A stretch of 64,000 nt of DNA from contig JAESIW010000124.1 of assembly GCA_016802295.1 (NCBI GenBank), positions 248,001-312,000 on the forward strand, in the 5' to 3' direction. Below, in pieces: positions 44,123-56,182 of this stretch. The stretch's first letter is position 1, and each line of letters begins with the position of its first letter. The position numbers were made by a program, and so were the translations under genes. Source of the DNA: Brachionus rotundiformis. Lineage: Eukaryota > Rotifera > Eurotatoria > Ploima > Brachionidae. The notes under the pieces are model-generated. The model saw only the letters and a list, made by a program, of their open reading frames with translations. It was not told the origin of the DNA and searched no databases.

Positions 44123-45464
44123 AATGTTTCTCTATTTGTTGAAAATACCATATACCATAGACATTTAAGCTGACTGAAGTTGGTACTGAGTTTATCTAGA
44201 GAACTGGAAGAGATAAAAAGCCTTACAATATTAACATAGAAAAGCGGCTGTTTGCTTTAAAACAACTTAAAGACAAATGCTGTTTCATAATTTACTTAAG
44301 TACTTAAGATAAAAAATAGAATAGTAGTGTTACATGTTAGATGATTTTTTTATTTGATTATAAATATTATTAATAGATATCTATATTTAAATTAATAAAT
44401 AAAAAATTTATCCCATTTTATTAAATTTTAATTCCAAGTGTATTAAATGATATCGAAATAAAAAATGATTCTTCAAATAATTACTCATTTAAGATTTACG
44501 TTTAAAAATTTATAATGTTTAAAATATAATATTATGTTATTTAAAGACTTAATTTGAGAATCCATTTAAATATAAAAGAATAGAGCAATTATTATTTTTG
44601 AAAAGCATTTAAACATTTAATTAATATGGCAAGGCTTAAGGCGATAAATACCTAATATAACAAGAATAGAAAATGTTTTATCTAATAAATATATATTTAC
44701 TTAGTTTAAATATATCTACCAAGTCATATAGAGATGAAAACATTTTAACGGGTTTGGTTCTGGCATGATAAGAAGTAATAAAGTATGAGATTGGTAAAAT
44801 GTGTTATTTTTAGAAAAGGCTGGCAGTGTGTGTAAATCAAAAGAGATTCAAAAGTTGGTAAAAGAGCTTATAGACATTGATTTAATGGTGGATTTATTTG
44901 ATATGCTAATTAGGAGCTTCCAACTAGTCAGCCCCCTATAGCTCAAGATAACATTTAAGTAACTGTGTTCCAAGCTAGCTTGGTAAATGATTTAAATTGT
45001 GAAAAAAAATTTTCTATAAATTTGTTAGATGATTAATTTAAAAAATTTAATAAAACTCTTGACATTAATCAATTTAATTTGGTAAAAAAAAATTAAAAGT
45101 TGAATTAATTATTCTAGAGCAAATTTGGTAGTAAAACAAAAACTAATTTATTAAGCACTTGGGCTAGATAATGTGCCGTATTGCGTGCCTCTTGGGATAT
45201 TGTTATTTTAAAAAATTAAAAGTAAAATTTAGATATAATAGAATAATTAATGTTTATATTATGAATGGATCTAATACTTCGTTTTATCAAAAGTGAGAAT
45301 AATTTCAATTATAAATAATGTAGGCAACAGGTTTAGCGAAAAATTTAATTTTTTGTATAATTTTTATATTATTTAATTCCAAAAATATAATAATGAGTAA
45401 CTGGTTATTAATTCATTTTTGTATCATACTATTTATTTTATCATATCTTACTTAAAGCAGAACA

Positions 45465-46140
45465 AATTTTTAAGCTAATTTTAGCATTATTAAATTAAAG
45501 TTTATTTGTTTTTAAGAGTAGTTGTATATAAAATTTAAATATTAAGAGCCAAATGGTCATTTTTATGCATTTTAAAAGCTGGACTGATACAAAGCAAGTG
45601 GTCATTGTAGAAAAACCTATAAAATGTGATCTGTTGATGGACACTCAGTTCTTGTTGAAAATTGAACAGCATCTGTTAGCTTGTGGTTGCTAGATTAGAT
45701 AAGTGAAGTCCAAGTTTATTATTGGTAAATTTTTAGAACCAACATTTTTTTATCATTTATCCTAAGCATATAGTCAGATTATGAGAATACTTAATTTCTT
45801 TTGACAGGTATTTATTCAAAGTATTCCTTCAAAGAATATTATTGATAAATTTTGCTTTTACACTTTTTTCCATGGTCATCATCTGTGATCTCATTTTTTT
45901 TTCAAAATTTCAATATCTGTTAAAAAAGGTGTAAGCATCAAGTCAAATGATAATTTCATTAGCCTAAGTCAATTATAAGCTTATAATCAAGAATTATCGC
46001 TTTTTCTGAAGCGAATGTTGTTCCATGCCATCAAAAGCATAGAGGAAAGTGCTTATTTCTTTTTCTGGCACTTTTTAGCCCTTCATTATTCCAAAAATCT
46101 AATTTAATCCACCTTGATTAACAGCTGGACTTTTGGCAAA
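45465..46140 (+). repeat. segmental duplication, copy 1 (copy 2 at 52316-53325)
   Basis: Long shared blocks in the same order: TTAAGCTAATTTTAGCATTA, CCAAATGGTCATTTTTATGC, GTTCTTGTTGAAAATTGAAC AGCATCTGTTAGC, and AAGCATAGAGGAAAGTGCTT to CATTATTCCAAAAATCTAAT. Overall similarity looks above 85 percent in these blocks. No strand shows a sustained ORF. Confidence 0.75.
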
Positions 46141-47158
46141 TATGCTTAATGTTGAGGTCTTGTCGGCTACAAGACTAGAGAAGTAAAAAAATAAGATATT
46201 TTTATTTTATAAATTTATTTTATTCACAAAACGGAATTAGTGTTTTTTTTCTTTTTTTATTTTAGTCCACAGTATATTAGAATACTTTTTGATGGTGTAA
46301 AATTTAAAATCTGTAGTAGTCTATTTTTGATCCCGATCATTAGGGATAAAAGAGCTTATGTATTTTTTTATCCTTATTCACTCTTTGTGAAGCATTAGAG
46401 GCCCTTCAATTTAGAATGAAAGATGCTTAAACATGCGCCTCGTAATGCAGAGACTTTGTAGCAGGGATCGTCTTCGATCCTCTGCTTGTGTGACTATCAC
46501 ACAAACCTCGTTTTTAGCAGACCAACTATCTGCCATTTTAGTGGGCTAGAGACGTTTTTTTTACCCATTTTTTGGCAAAATTACGATATTTTGGTTAAGT
46601 TATTTTGAAAGGACCTAAGTAGTTGGAGAGTATTTATTTTAAGCAGTTTAAGAGCACAATTTAATCAAAATTAGAAGCTATTTAAGAATAAATCATTAAA
46701 AAGGTAGCAATGGTGGCTAAAACTTTAGGTTTACCCGAATTTCTAAATTTTTGCACCGACTTTTATTTTTTATTTTTAGAAGAAGTTTTTTCATTATAAA
46801 TATTTAAAAAATAATTATATTTTTATTCCGAGAGTCATATATCAAATTGTAGCGAAAAAAAATTCTACAAATCAGTGCTTTTATTTTTTTGTTTTGTACT
46901 CAATTTTTCGTAAAATACAACAAGTAAACAATTTAAGATAAATAAAATAACCAATTTCTAAACTTTTGCAACAGTCTCTAGTATAGGCTCATAGTTTCAT
47001 TCACTCCTTCAAAGCTCATTTAATATTTATTTCCACTCAAATTGATACTTTTCAATTCACTACCCCCTTGAGCTTCTTTCTGGCTTTTTTATTATTTTAA
47101 ACAAATTTTAATACCCCGGCAAAGTTCGGTCAGTCTCTTAAACTGTAAATAAAATACC
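46141..47158. other. intergenic DNA with small motifs
   Basis: A GC-richer run at 46435-46555 contains a hairpin (TTGTGTGACTATCACACAA) but no tRNA fold. CCTTATTCACTCTTTGTG at 46370 recurs at 50437 next to an RTE fragment, so it may be an RTE 3' remnant. Nothing else is identifiable. Confidence 0.35.
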
Positions 47159-47375
47159 ACTAAATAAAGTCAATTAAATCCTAATGCAAATATCTTTATC
47201 TTAACCTGTGTATATTGCTACAAACCAATTTGTTTCAATTAATTTTACTTTTTTTGTATAATTCAACTTTTAACTTAATCTAATTTTGTAAAAACCTAAA
47301 AACTTTTAAAACTAAGGCTGGCGCCATTCGGACGAACCCTGGGGTTTTCCGCTCAATTATATATTTAATTTAAAA
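47159..47375 (+). repeat. LINE family A 3' tail, severely truncated insertion
   Basis: Copy of the 1677-1880 tail including TTCGGACGAACCCTGGGG and CTCAATTATATATTTAAT, without any of the coding region: a typical short target-primed insertion. Confidence 0.7.
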
Positions 47376-47974
47376 AAAAGTCAGTGAGTAAAAATCATAT
47401 ATTTATAAAATCAAATAACAGACAATTAAAAGAAGCAATTAAAGAGGGAAATTTGGGTATCCCTTTATTATTTATAGGCTTTCAAAGTCTCAAATTCTAT
47501 TGATTTTGGTGTTAAACCCACTTGCAGAAGAGTCAAAGTAGTTGAGCAAGTAAGAGGTCGCAGGGAAAGAAACTAGAAATGAGAATAAAGATTCCATTCT
47601 TAAAGCTTTAGAACGTTCATTTATTTATTTATATAGCTTTTTAGCAACATAGATCAAATTTCACCAAAAATAATAAAGTTCGGTCAACAGAGCATTTTTT
47701 CTGTTCAGAGCATGTTTTCATTCAAAAAGTGATTAAATTGATTTAATATAATGAATTTTCTCTAAAACAAGATATAAATAAATAAAGGATAATTTTAGAT
47801 TGGAATGCAAGCAAGTTTCTTGTATTTGAGGAAATGGGGTATATGTATCTTTTGTGCAGGGATTGTCAATAAGTGAACCCGCAGATAATGAAATAATTTA
47901 TTTATTCCAGAGTTGTTTTTAAGCCACAAGTCATAAGTCAATTAAAGTCATTGAATCAATAATTTTTCTGATGT

Positions 47975-48165
47975 GGATAAAAGACAAAAAGGAAAGCGTC
48001 AATAAGACTTAAATTGATTATTGATTTTGATTTACCTAAAAAAAGAAATAAAGATGCAACAAATGTAGAGTAGTTTATTTTAAATATTTTTTATTTTAGT
48101 AAATTCTAAAGTCTCAAAATAGGAAAAATTTATGTTCTGTTTGTTTTTGAAATTCACAATACCAT
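47975..48165 (+). repeat. interspersed repeat, second copy of 27395-27625
   Basis: Shares TAAGACTTAAATTGATTATT, AAAGATGC.AC and TGTTTGTTTTTGAAATTCAC AATACCATT. A shorter unit than the 27395 copy. Confidence 0.6.
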
Positions 48166-48387
48166 TAAAAACTAAAAAATTTTTCATGAAAATTTAAGAG
48201 TAAAAACTGATATAATTATAAGTAAATAACATGACAAAAAAAAGTTTAAGTCAAGTCGCAACTTTGACTTAAATAGAACAGGTCTGATTTATTCGACTTT
48301 AGTGACATGTTATTATAAAATTATTAAGAATCTGGAATTCTTTATTTGGGTGAAATAATAAAATATTTTATATTTTCCTGTTTGCCT

Positions 48388-48490
48388 TCAACATATATGT
48401 TTTCTTCATAATTTACAAAAAAATTATTTTCAAATTTAAACATTGCTTCGAATACTATTTCAAATGGGCAATGAAAAAAAATATTTTTTT
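48388..48490 (+). repeat. short repeat, copy 1 (copy 2 at 51687-51775)
   Basis: CAACATAT.TGTTTTCTT followed by AATTTACAAAAAAATTAT occur in both places, each followed by an AT-rich run. The 94-residue ORF at 48443 is Phe/Lys-rich low complexity. Confidence 0.45.
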
Positions 48491-48749
48491 TTCAAACAAG
48501 AATTGAGCTTCAATTTTTGTATAGTGAAAAGCCAGCAAAGAGGTGAAATTTTTTTTCAAAAGACTGCAGTTTTAGGGCAAGGCAGAATTTTTGATCAAAT
48601 TTCATTTTCTGTTCAAAATATTTCAAATGCGCATTTTTTACAAATTGCAATCCTTTTTGAGAAATTTTTAAATGAACCTTTGAAATGTTATAAAAATTTT
48701 CTAATCAAATTTCAAAAAATGAAATAATTAATTAAAAATTTAATTTTAA

Positions 48750-48828
48750 ACTTTTACAAAAAAAGTTATTTAATTTTTATGCACTTTGTTCTGTTCTTTT
48801 GTACTGAACTTCACAAAAACCAAATTTA
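48750..48828. mobile_element. right-end fragment of the 38256 MITE family
   Basis: TGTACTGAACTTCACAAAAA CC, preceded by GCACTTTGTTCTGTTCTTT, matches the terminal arm of the MITE at 38256-38567. The opposite end is not found. Confidence 0.55.
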
Positions 48829-49067
48829 AAATAAATAAAACAATTACTAATAATAGAATAAAATGATAGACGAAAAATTAAAATATAAATAGATAATTAG
48901 AGCATATGTTCTGGCCTGAATATTTGAGCCAAAAACAGTCTATTTTGCTTCAATGTTTATTTTTAGAATAAATAAAGAGAATATATTTTTTTTAATAAAA
49001 TTACTTAAATCAAATTACATAGATTATATAATTAAATAAAAACCAATCTTGATATCATTATTTTATC

Positions 49068-49290
49068 TAATTTTTCTTGGTCTCAGACAAAAATCAATTT
49101 TAACAGAATAAACTCTGAGCAAACTAGACGGATGCCAGTGGCACAGGTACAGGTGTCTGGCGCTGAGCTCAGAGCCAACTTGATATCATGAGCTTGAATT
49201 TTGCAGTGATCACAAAAAGGTACGAATTGTGCCAATAAGCAAATGGAAGCCTCTTTGGCGAGAGATGATTCAAAAATTGATGATTAGGAC
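49068..49290 (-). other. GC-richer island with a Cys-rich minus-strand reading frame
   Basis: The minus strand is open for about 70 codons, including AKEASICLLAQFVPFCDHCK and ALSSAPDTCTCATGIRLVCS. Composition is unlike the AT-rich surroundings, so it could be a coding exon or a conserved regulatory block. No known domain, no clear partner exon, and plus-strand frames are interrupted. A second GC-richer patch lies at 49610-49720. Confidence 0.25.
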
Positions 49291-50499
49291 TCTTCACTTG
49301 AGCTTAATGGCCGATTGTTTCCCTAAGATGAATAAACAGTTTAAATAGATAGCGAATAAATTAAATATTTAGATTTTCGGATTATAATTAATCAACAAAT
49401 TAAGTAATCATCAAATCCTGAATTTGTTCTAATGATAGCGTTAGCCATCTCTTAGCTTTATAAAGATAAAGATTAGTTCCGTGATTATTTCGAAATAGTA
49501 TAAATTCTAGCTCGAGTTCATTTAAGCTGATAAGGATTTTTTGTAAATAAAAATCTATTCTCAAATTAGATAGAAAGATCTATGGCTTACAAGTGCTCTA
49601 TGAGCTCTTATCTATTTTGTGCTGATAGGGCCGCTTGCTTTTGGCACCAGTTCGCCCATGCAAGCTCAATTTCAGATATGTGCGACCGGTCTGCACACCA
49701 CCAAAGCTAATTAACTTCTTTTGTGAGCAAAATTTTAATTTTTACAATCAAACAAAGTTAAATAAAACTATCATGTATTCTATATTATCGGGATATATTC
49801 TTTAATTAAATTAGGAAGTTTGTTATCTTTTTTATAAGACAGTTTTTTATTTTTTTTCAAATTTTTTTGTTCCAGTTGACGTCTAGCAAATTTAATTTGG
49901 TTTTAATTAGAAAAATGTTGGCCAAGGTGAATTTAAATGCGCATTTGGCAAAGATTAAAAGTGTCAATTAATTTATTTTTATTTAAAATGATGAAATAAA
50001 TTTAAGCTTTTAATAATTGGCAAATTTTACTTTAATTTTTCTATTATTTTTTATCAAACACCTATCTAAAATATAAGCAAATATTTTCTTTTTTTTATGA
50101 TCATTTTTAAATATTAGATCTGCAGTGTATACTGTCCGGTTTTTTCGTTTTGATGAACTAATTAGAAAGGCATTTTTGCTGATTAAGCTGTTTCTATTTA
50201 CACATATAAAAAAAATTATAAAAGGAAAAAATTTCTTCTTTTGTATTTATTTTTTCAGTACAAAAAACTACAAAGACTACAAAAGGATATGAGCTCTTCT
50301 AGACATTTTACAATTAGAAGATAATAATTGCCATAGATAATTATATCACCAACTTCAGTCAGCTAAAATGTATTCTATGATCTCGTGTCTTCTACCAGCC
50401 TAACTTTACCATTTATTTTCTTTAGCTTATTTTTTTCCTTATTCACTCTTTGTGGCGCATAGAGTCAGCACTTTGACTTTACTCTTGCTTCTCTCCTAA

Positions 50500-51560
50500 T
50501 ATCATTTCAATTTCGGTGAGCTCTTTTGTGATTGTTGACCTCCATGTTACTGCTGGGCTTCCTGCCTTTCTTCGCCCTTGAATTGTCCAAGAGCTCTGTT
50601 TGGCATTCGTATTCTTTTCATTCTAAGTACAAATCCAAGCCACCGTGGTCTTTTATTTCTAAGTATTCTAAGAATCCTTCTCAGGCTACTTGTGTGGAAG
50701 GTGTTCTGGCTTTTTCTATGCAGCATTGCCTTCCATACATCAGTGTTGTATGTTTTGATGTTGGTATCCTTGCTGTGGTAATTTGGTTTCCTACTGGTTT
50801 GAGTGTGGCAAATAAGGTCTTTATGCGTTTCCATTGTTTTACCTATATTTCTTCCAAAGTATGTGAATACCAATGACTGGGATATCAAATTTCGATGTTT
50901 ATGCACATGACTTTCGTTTTGGCCCCATTTATTTCAAGTCCAGCTGGTCTTAGCGTTGTTCACCAAATCTGCGTGCCTGTTTCCCGATTTGATATTAACA
51001 CTAAATCATCTGCAAAGTCTAAGTCTTCAAGCTTTGTTGTTAACTCCAACTGTATACTCCTCGGGGTTGAGATAGTTTTCCTCATGACATAATTAATCAT
51101 AATTAGGAATATTCTTGACTGACTCCTGAACACACTTTGAAGCTCTCATATTGTCCTTTTTCCGGACTTAGGATACACTCCAACTTCTCATAGAGAGTTT
51201 TATCAAGTTAACCTTCTTCTGTGACAGGCCATAGTTTCTTAATATGACCTAAAAGGTTTCGCTGTGTATACTATCAAAGGCGTTCTTGAAGTTTATTCCA
51301 TTTCAGGCTTCGTATTCTTTCCTAGAATATTATTTTTTGTTCTATGATGTTTCTTGGCGCTCTGTTCCTTCCTTAAATCCTGCTTGATCTTCCCTAAGTA
51401 TAGCATCAAAGGAACCCCTGATTCTTCCCAGAATTATTCCACAAAACGCCTTACTTGCTATGGTAGCAGTGTTATTCCTCTCCAATTACCACATAGCATT
51501 TTGTTTCCTTTTTTCGAAAGCTTAACTATAAGACCTTTTTACCAATTATTTGTCCTTATT
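50500..51560 (-). pseudogene. RTE-type LINE reverse transcriptase, degenerate
   Basis: Minus order: INFKNAFDSIHSETF near 51270 (the FKKAFDSV palm motif), LEDLDFADDL near 51020 (in a broken frame), then FTYFGRNI, then FHTSSLRRILRI and NKRPRWLGFVLRMKR in the frame 50547-50906. More of the element survives than in the 22318 copy, but with many stops and frameshifts. Confidence 0.8.
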
Positions 51561-51686
51561 TATGAGATTAATATTTTATGACACTCTTTAGATGCCAACT
51601 GTTAGCTCCCAGGCCACCTCTTGTCTGTCATATTTCTAGTAGATGTCTTGAATAATTTATCAACTAGTAGTGTCCTTTCAAAAGGT

Positions 51687-51775
51687 TCAACATATGTGTT
51701 TTCTTTAAAATTTACAAAAAAATTATCTTTAAATACTTTCTTAAATAAGCACTGATGAAAAATATTTTTTTTAAT
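51687..51775 (+). repeat. short repeat, copy 2 of 48388-48490
   Basis: CAACATATGTGTTTTCTTTA and AATTTACAAAAAAATTATCT, as in copy 1. Confidence 0.45.
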
Positions 51776-52315
51776 GATTATGATATAGTTTTTAATTAAT
51801 AATTTAAAATTAAAGCAAAAATTTGTCAATCATTCAGTGACGTAAGATGTTGTAGACATTCACAGCTCTACTTTGGTATTATGCTTTATAAGCAGTGTGA
51901 CAGGCTTTCTCTAAATAGGTATTTCCTAAGTCTTCTTAAGACTAAGTCGGGTTTGATCTTGTTATACAGGAAGGATCTTTTAATAAATCAGCCAAAAATA
52001 TTTTAGAAAACATCATTTTCATGCATTTACCTAAATGATCCATTGACATGTATTTACGTAAGCACTCCATTTTTCAAATGAACCAAATAATCCCTCAAAT
52101 CGAAAAATATTTTTTATAAATAGTTGTTTTTAGTAAAAAATATTTAATCAAATGTTGCTTTAAAATTAAAATTTTGTCATCTTTTTAAAAACATTTTAGC
52201 AGAAATTTTGCTTTCACATATTTGAAATCTTTCAAAGTCTAATTGGTGTCTGGAAACTAAAAAGGCTTTTTTTCAATCTATTTTTATCTAAATGTTAAAA
52301 AATGAAAAAGAAGGA

Positions 52316-53325
52316 AATTTTTAAGCTAATTTTAGCATTATTAAATTAAAGTTTATTTGTCTTTTAGGGTAGTTGTATATAAAATTAAAATATTAAGAGC
52401 CAAATGGTCATTTTTATGCATTTTAAAAGCTGGACTGATACAAAGCAAGTGGTCATTGTAGAAAAACCTGTAAAATGTGACCTTTTAGCTGGACACTGGG
52501 AGAAAAATAGCCATCTATTTTGTAAATAAAAAGCTCTTTCTTTCTTAGGCATTTTTTTATTTATTTATCTTCTTTCTTTTACCAAATATGCTGGTTTCAA
52601 CATGATGAAACAAAAATTTCTGGTAATCAGATTAATTTTATAGAAAATATTAATATAAAGTTTAAGAGATTTATGCAAGAGAAAAAATCAATAAGTCAAA
52701 TAAATTTAAAAGATTTTATTAACAAAGGTGGATCACTTTATTGCCATGGTACCAGCTCAGTTCTTGTTGAAAATTGAACAGCATCTGTTAGCTTGTGGTT
52801 GCTAGATTAGATTAGATTAGATAAGTGAAGGCCTAGTTAGCTTACCTAAATGTTTTCCTCCTTCAACGACCATTATTGCCAAATTTACCTTTTCTGTCAT
52901 TTCATTTTTTTCAAAATTTCAATAATTAAAATTTTCTAGGTGTAAGAATCAAGTCATTTGACAAATTAATTTAATTATCTGTCTGAAAAACGTTTCATTT
53001 CATTTCATTAAACTAGGCAATTTATTTTTAAGTAGTTTTTTATAATTATTTGAAAATCTAGATGGCCTAGTTCAATTTGGTATTAAGCTGAAAGTTAAGA
53101 AGTGTTAAGATTGGATAACTGAGAGCAATTGATGACAGGATCAATTGGTATTTTGTCAATTATAAGCTTAGAATCAAGAATTGTCGCTTTTTCTGAAGCG
53201 CATGTTGTTCCATGGCATCAAAAGCATAGAGGAAAGTGCTTATTTTGTTTTCTGGCACTTTTTAGCCCTTCATTATTCCAAAAATCTAATTTAATCCACC
53301 TTGGTTAACATCTGGACCTTTGAAA
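52316..53325 (+). repeat. segmental duplication, copy 2, upstream of the GPCR
   Basis: Matches 45465-46140 in order, but with about 265 bases (52498-52762) inserted between GGACACT and CAGTTCTTGTTGAAAATTG, and a GATTA microsatellite (52806-52820) where copy 1 has a single unit. It ends about 700 bases before the GPCR start codon. Confidence 0.75.
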
Positions 53326-54029
53326 AATTATGTTTAAATTAAAAAATTTAAGAAATATTTAAAGAATTTTTAAATCTTATTGAAAATTTTCGCTAATTAG
53401 CAATAGAAATTAAAAAATCTATCTTAATGGTCAATTTTAGTAAGGGAATTGGTAAAATCTTAGTTGAGCACCACCTATAAACCGAAAGCCTTATCTTATT
53501 TTTAAAAATCTGGAAGGCCTTGTTCAATTTGGTAGCAAATTTTTAACATATTTTAGATCAAATTAGACCTGTATTTTTATTCCCTATAAGTATTTTGGTA
53601 GTTTAACTTTACAGCCATTCATTTTATTCCAAATTTTTACCAGAAGCATGTTAATTGAAGAAACATACCCAGCATAAGTCCAAGTGTTAAAATTTAATCA
53701 TTCATTGATAAAATATCTTTATTAATAAATTTTTTGATTCATTAATTTAATAATCTGCCTGAAAATCGGCTCTTTTAAGCCACTCAAAAGCTCCTCTATA
53801 TAGTAGGTCTTCCATACCACAATATTACCATAATTAGATTTTGTCAACCAATATTGTTCACTCTATGTCGCCAGACATATTTCATTTAGCAAAAAATACA
53901 ACCAAATTATTCTAAAAATAGTTTATCTATAAATAAAATTATCTTCATAGATCAATAATTTTTTTAAATATTTATATAGATTAATAAACTTCTTTATCAT
54001 GCAACTTAAGTAATTAATCAAGAAAAAAA
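53326..54029 (+). other. 5' flank of the GPCR gene
   Basis: AT-rich. A TTATATAG box near 53971-53979 lies about 55 bases before the ATG and could be the TATA element; nothing else is diagnostic. Confidence 0.3.
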
Positions 54030-55229
54030 ATGAATATGACAGCTAACTTTTCATTTTACAATACAACACGGTACCAAACACCAGAAGACGTTCCATTCTA
54101 CACTGTGGCTTTGTCCATTTTCATGTATTCGCTCATATTCATGATCGGCTTCTTTGGCAACTCTCTTGTGATCATAGTGGCCTATTTGAACCGCATCAAC
54201 CAGCACAATACCCACTATTGTTTGGTAAATTTGTCCATAGCCGATCTTCTATTGATCATTGTGTGCATGCCGAGCGCCATTTTGGACCTTTTTTCCAAAG
54301 AGGTATGGTATTTTGGCAAATTTTTCTGCAAATTGATCCCTTGGCTAGAGCACACTGTGGCCCATGCGTCCATTTTGACCATAGTCTCGATCTCTATAGA
54401 GCGCTCTTTGGCCATTACTTTGCCGCTCAAAGCCAAGCAGTTTTTCACCAACCAGCGACTTTGGCTTGTGGTTGTTTTCATTTGGATTACCAGCACTTTG
54501 TCAACTATCCCTATTATGATGGCAACCTCTTTCAGACAAGCCTATCATCGGCATTTGGCCACTTATGTCAATATATGTGTAGTTGGCACCGGAGAAAAAT
54601 GGCAGATAGTCTACTTGTACATATCGCTGTTTATGTTTTATTTATTACCATGTATATCGCTGTTTGTACTCTATGGTAACATAGTGTTGATAATCAAAAA
54701 TCGAAACAGAAAGAAGTCAGTGCCGCATGCCACAAACTCTCAAAGTTTGATAATACGTCGCGATGACTGCTCTTCTCAGTGCCAAGAACACCAACCAGAC
54801 AAGCACAAGCTAAGTGTGCGCCAATGGCGCTTTTCCAAAAGAGGCTCAATAACATCAATAAAGAACAACAAACCAGTGATCCAATTGCCACAAATTAATC
54901 ACAAGCAGATCATCCTATTGCTTATAGTGATGATGTTGCTCATTTTTGTGTGCTTGCTGCCTTATAGGGTGTTCAGCTTATGGGTGGCCACTGCCGACAA
55001 GTCCCAGTTGCTTAACCTTGGAATGGTCAAGTACTACAACATAATTACACTTTGTAGGGTGGCTTTCTACACCAATTCGGCACTCAATCCCATCTTTTAC
55101 CACATTATATCATCCAAGTTTCAGACAGCATTCAAGAAATTTTTCAAATTTTCACACGGATCTACAATAAATTTGTCCAGAGCCTCTAAGCGATCCAATG
55201 TGGCCATCAATCTAAACAGTCATGCTTAA
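54030..55229 (+). CDS. rhodopsin-class (class A) neuropeptide GPCR, intronless, 399 residues
   Basis: Seven-helix plasma-membrane receptor expected to signal through heterotrimeric G proteins. The N-terminus has three N-glycosylation sequons (Asn2, Asn6, Asn11). Helix 1 has GNSLV with Asn44; helix 2 LSIADLL with Asp72; Cys100 at the top of helix 3 should bond to Cys183 in the second extracellular loop; Trp152 in helix 4; helix 6 CLLPYR; helix 7 NPIFY with Asn353. The helix-3 end reads ERS (Glu124-Arg125-Ser126) instead of D/ERY. The block EHTVAHASILTIVSISIERS plus the PLKAK that follows resembles the growth-hormone-secretagogue/TRH/CNMamide receptor group, so a peptide ligand is likely, but the ligand cannot be named. 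The third loop is long and Ser/Arg-rich. ATG 54030 follows an A run. Intronless, unlike many relatives. Confidence 0.92.
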   Translation: MNMTANFSFYNTTRYQTPEDVPFYTVALSIFMYSLIFMIGFFGNSLVIIVAYLNRINQHNTHYCLVNLSIADLLLIIVCMPSAILDLFSKEVWYFGKFFCKLIPWLEHTVAHASILTIVSISIERSLAITLPLKAKQFFTNQRLWLVVVFIWITSTLSTIPIMMATSFRQAYHRHLATYVNICVVGTGEKWQIVYLYISLFMFYLLPCISLFVLYGNIVLIIKNRNRKKSVPHATNSQSLIIRRDDCSSQCQEHQPDKHKLSVRQWRFSKRGSITSIKNNKPVIQLPQINHKQIILLLIVMMLLIFVCLLPYRVFSLWVATADKSQLLNLGMVKYYNIITLCRVAFYTNSALNPIFYHIISSKFQTAFKKFFKFSHGSTINLSRASKRSNVAINLNSHA

Positions 55230-55329
55230 TTCATGTTTTCACTTTTATTTTTAGTCCTTATTGTAAAATTTATATACTAATTAAATTGCTAATTAATTTT
55301 TTTTTATAGCAGTAAAAATTTGAATTGAA

Positions 55330-55335
55330 AATAAA
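55330..55335 (+). terminator. putative GPCR polyadenylation signal
   Basis: AATAAA about 100 bases after the stop codon, followed by T-rich sequence. Confidence 0.4.
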
Positions 55336-55339
55336 AAAA

Positions 55340-56182
55340 ATGTTTTTCTAATGTAATTTATATATTTTAATAAAATTAACAGATAAAATTTTTTTTTACA
55401 ATAAAATTGACCATATCTAAGGCAGATGGTTCTTTCCAATTTTTTAGAAATTTTTAATTAAAGTTGAACGACGACATAGAAAACCAGTTTATTGTGCTAA
55501 CATGACCACAATATGGCTTATTCCAAATGTGGGCTTACAAATGTGCGAAATCATTTTTGATACCACAATTTTATTAAAAAAAAACACAATTAATAAAAAT
55601 ATCCTTTAAAATTAAGAAAAGCCTTTTTTTTATATTTCAACACATATTTATTAAAAAAAAAAACTAAATTATTTTTTTTTATTTCACAAAAAAATTATTT
55701 TTTACCACATTTATTCGGACAAGCCCGGTATCTTTTTTTCGTCATTTTACTGTCACAGTTTTCGCATGATTTTGACTGGCTGTCAAACGCTTCGTTCTGA
55801 TCTGACAAATGCAATGTTTAGTATAAGCTACTTGTCTAGATTTTTAAAACTATCTATCAGCACTTTTTCAAAATCAAAACAGTTATTTTTGGCTTCGATG
55901 AGTTTGCTTGATAAACAGTATACGAAATTTTAGACGGGATTGAGGTGGTATTCATCAGAAATTTTTGTGGCCTTAAAACCTTGTTTAACCATACAGAGCA
56001 AATGTTTACAATTATTTTTTTATTTCTAGAAAATTTTATGCATTTAAAAGCAGGTGTTTAGGCTTATCATCTCTCAGTTGGCTAAGAAGAAATATACTGT
56101 ACAATTTAAAACAAACTTGAACGCTTTTATTCCTCACCTCTTCTTCTTCTTATTACTTTCCTCTTCTCTCTCTTTTTGAGAA
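55340..56182. other. intergenic DNA with weak transposase-like traces
   Basis: On the minus strand 55700-55800 reads SKSCENCDSKMTKKRYRACP then NKCGKK and stop (CxxC...CxxxC), and 55900-55990 reads MVKQGFKATKISDEYHLNP, which looks like an HTH. Both are short, separated by stops and of unknown family; they may be remnants of one transposase. Confidence 0.3.

Noticed and set aside
46435..46555. GC-richer hairpin-containing run, possible RNA gene
   Set aside because: Does not fold as tRNA and lacks A/B boxes; single copy in the window.
48443..48727. 94-residue plus ORF
   Set aside because: Phe/Lys/Asn-rich composition expected from AT-rich DNA; no domain and no splice context.
54218..54679. 153-residue plus ORF and minus ORFs inside the GPCR
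   Set aside because: Out-of-frame shadows of the GPCR; the GPCR frame has all class A landmarks.
55690..55800. Minus-strand Cys-x2-Cys...Cys-x3-Cys tail
   Set aside because: Only about 40 codons, closed upstream; no family assignable, listed only as a trace.
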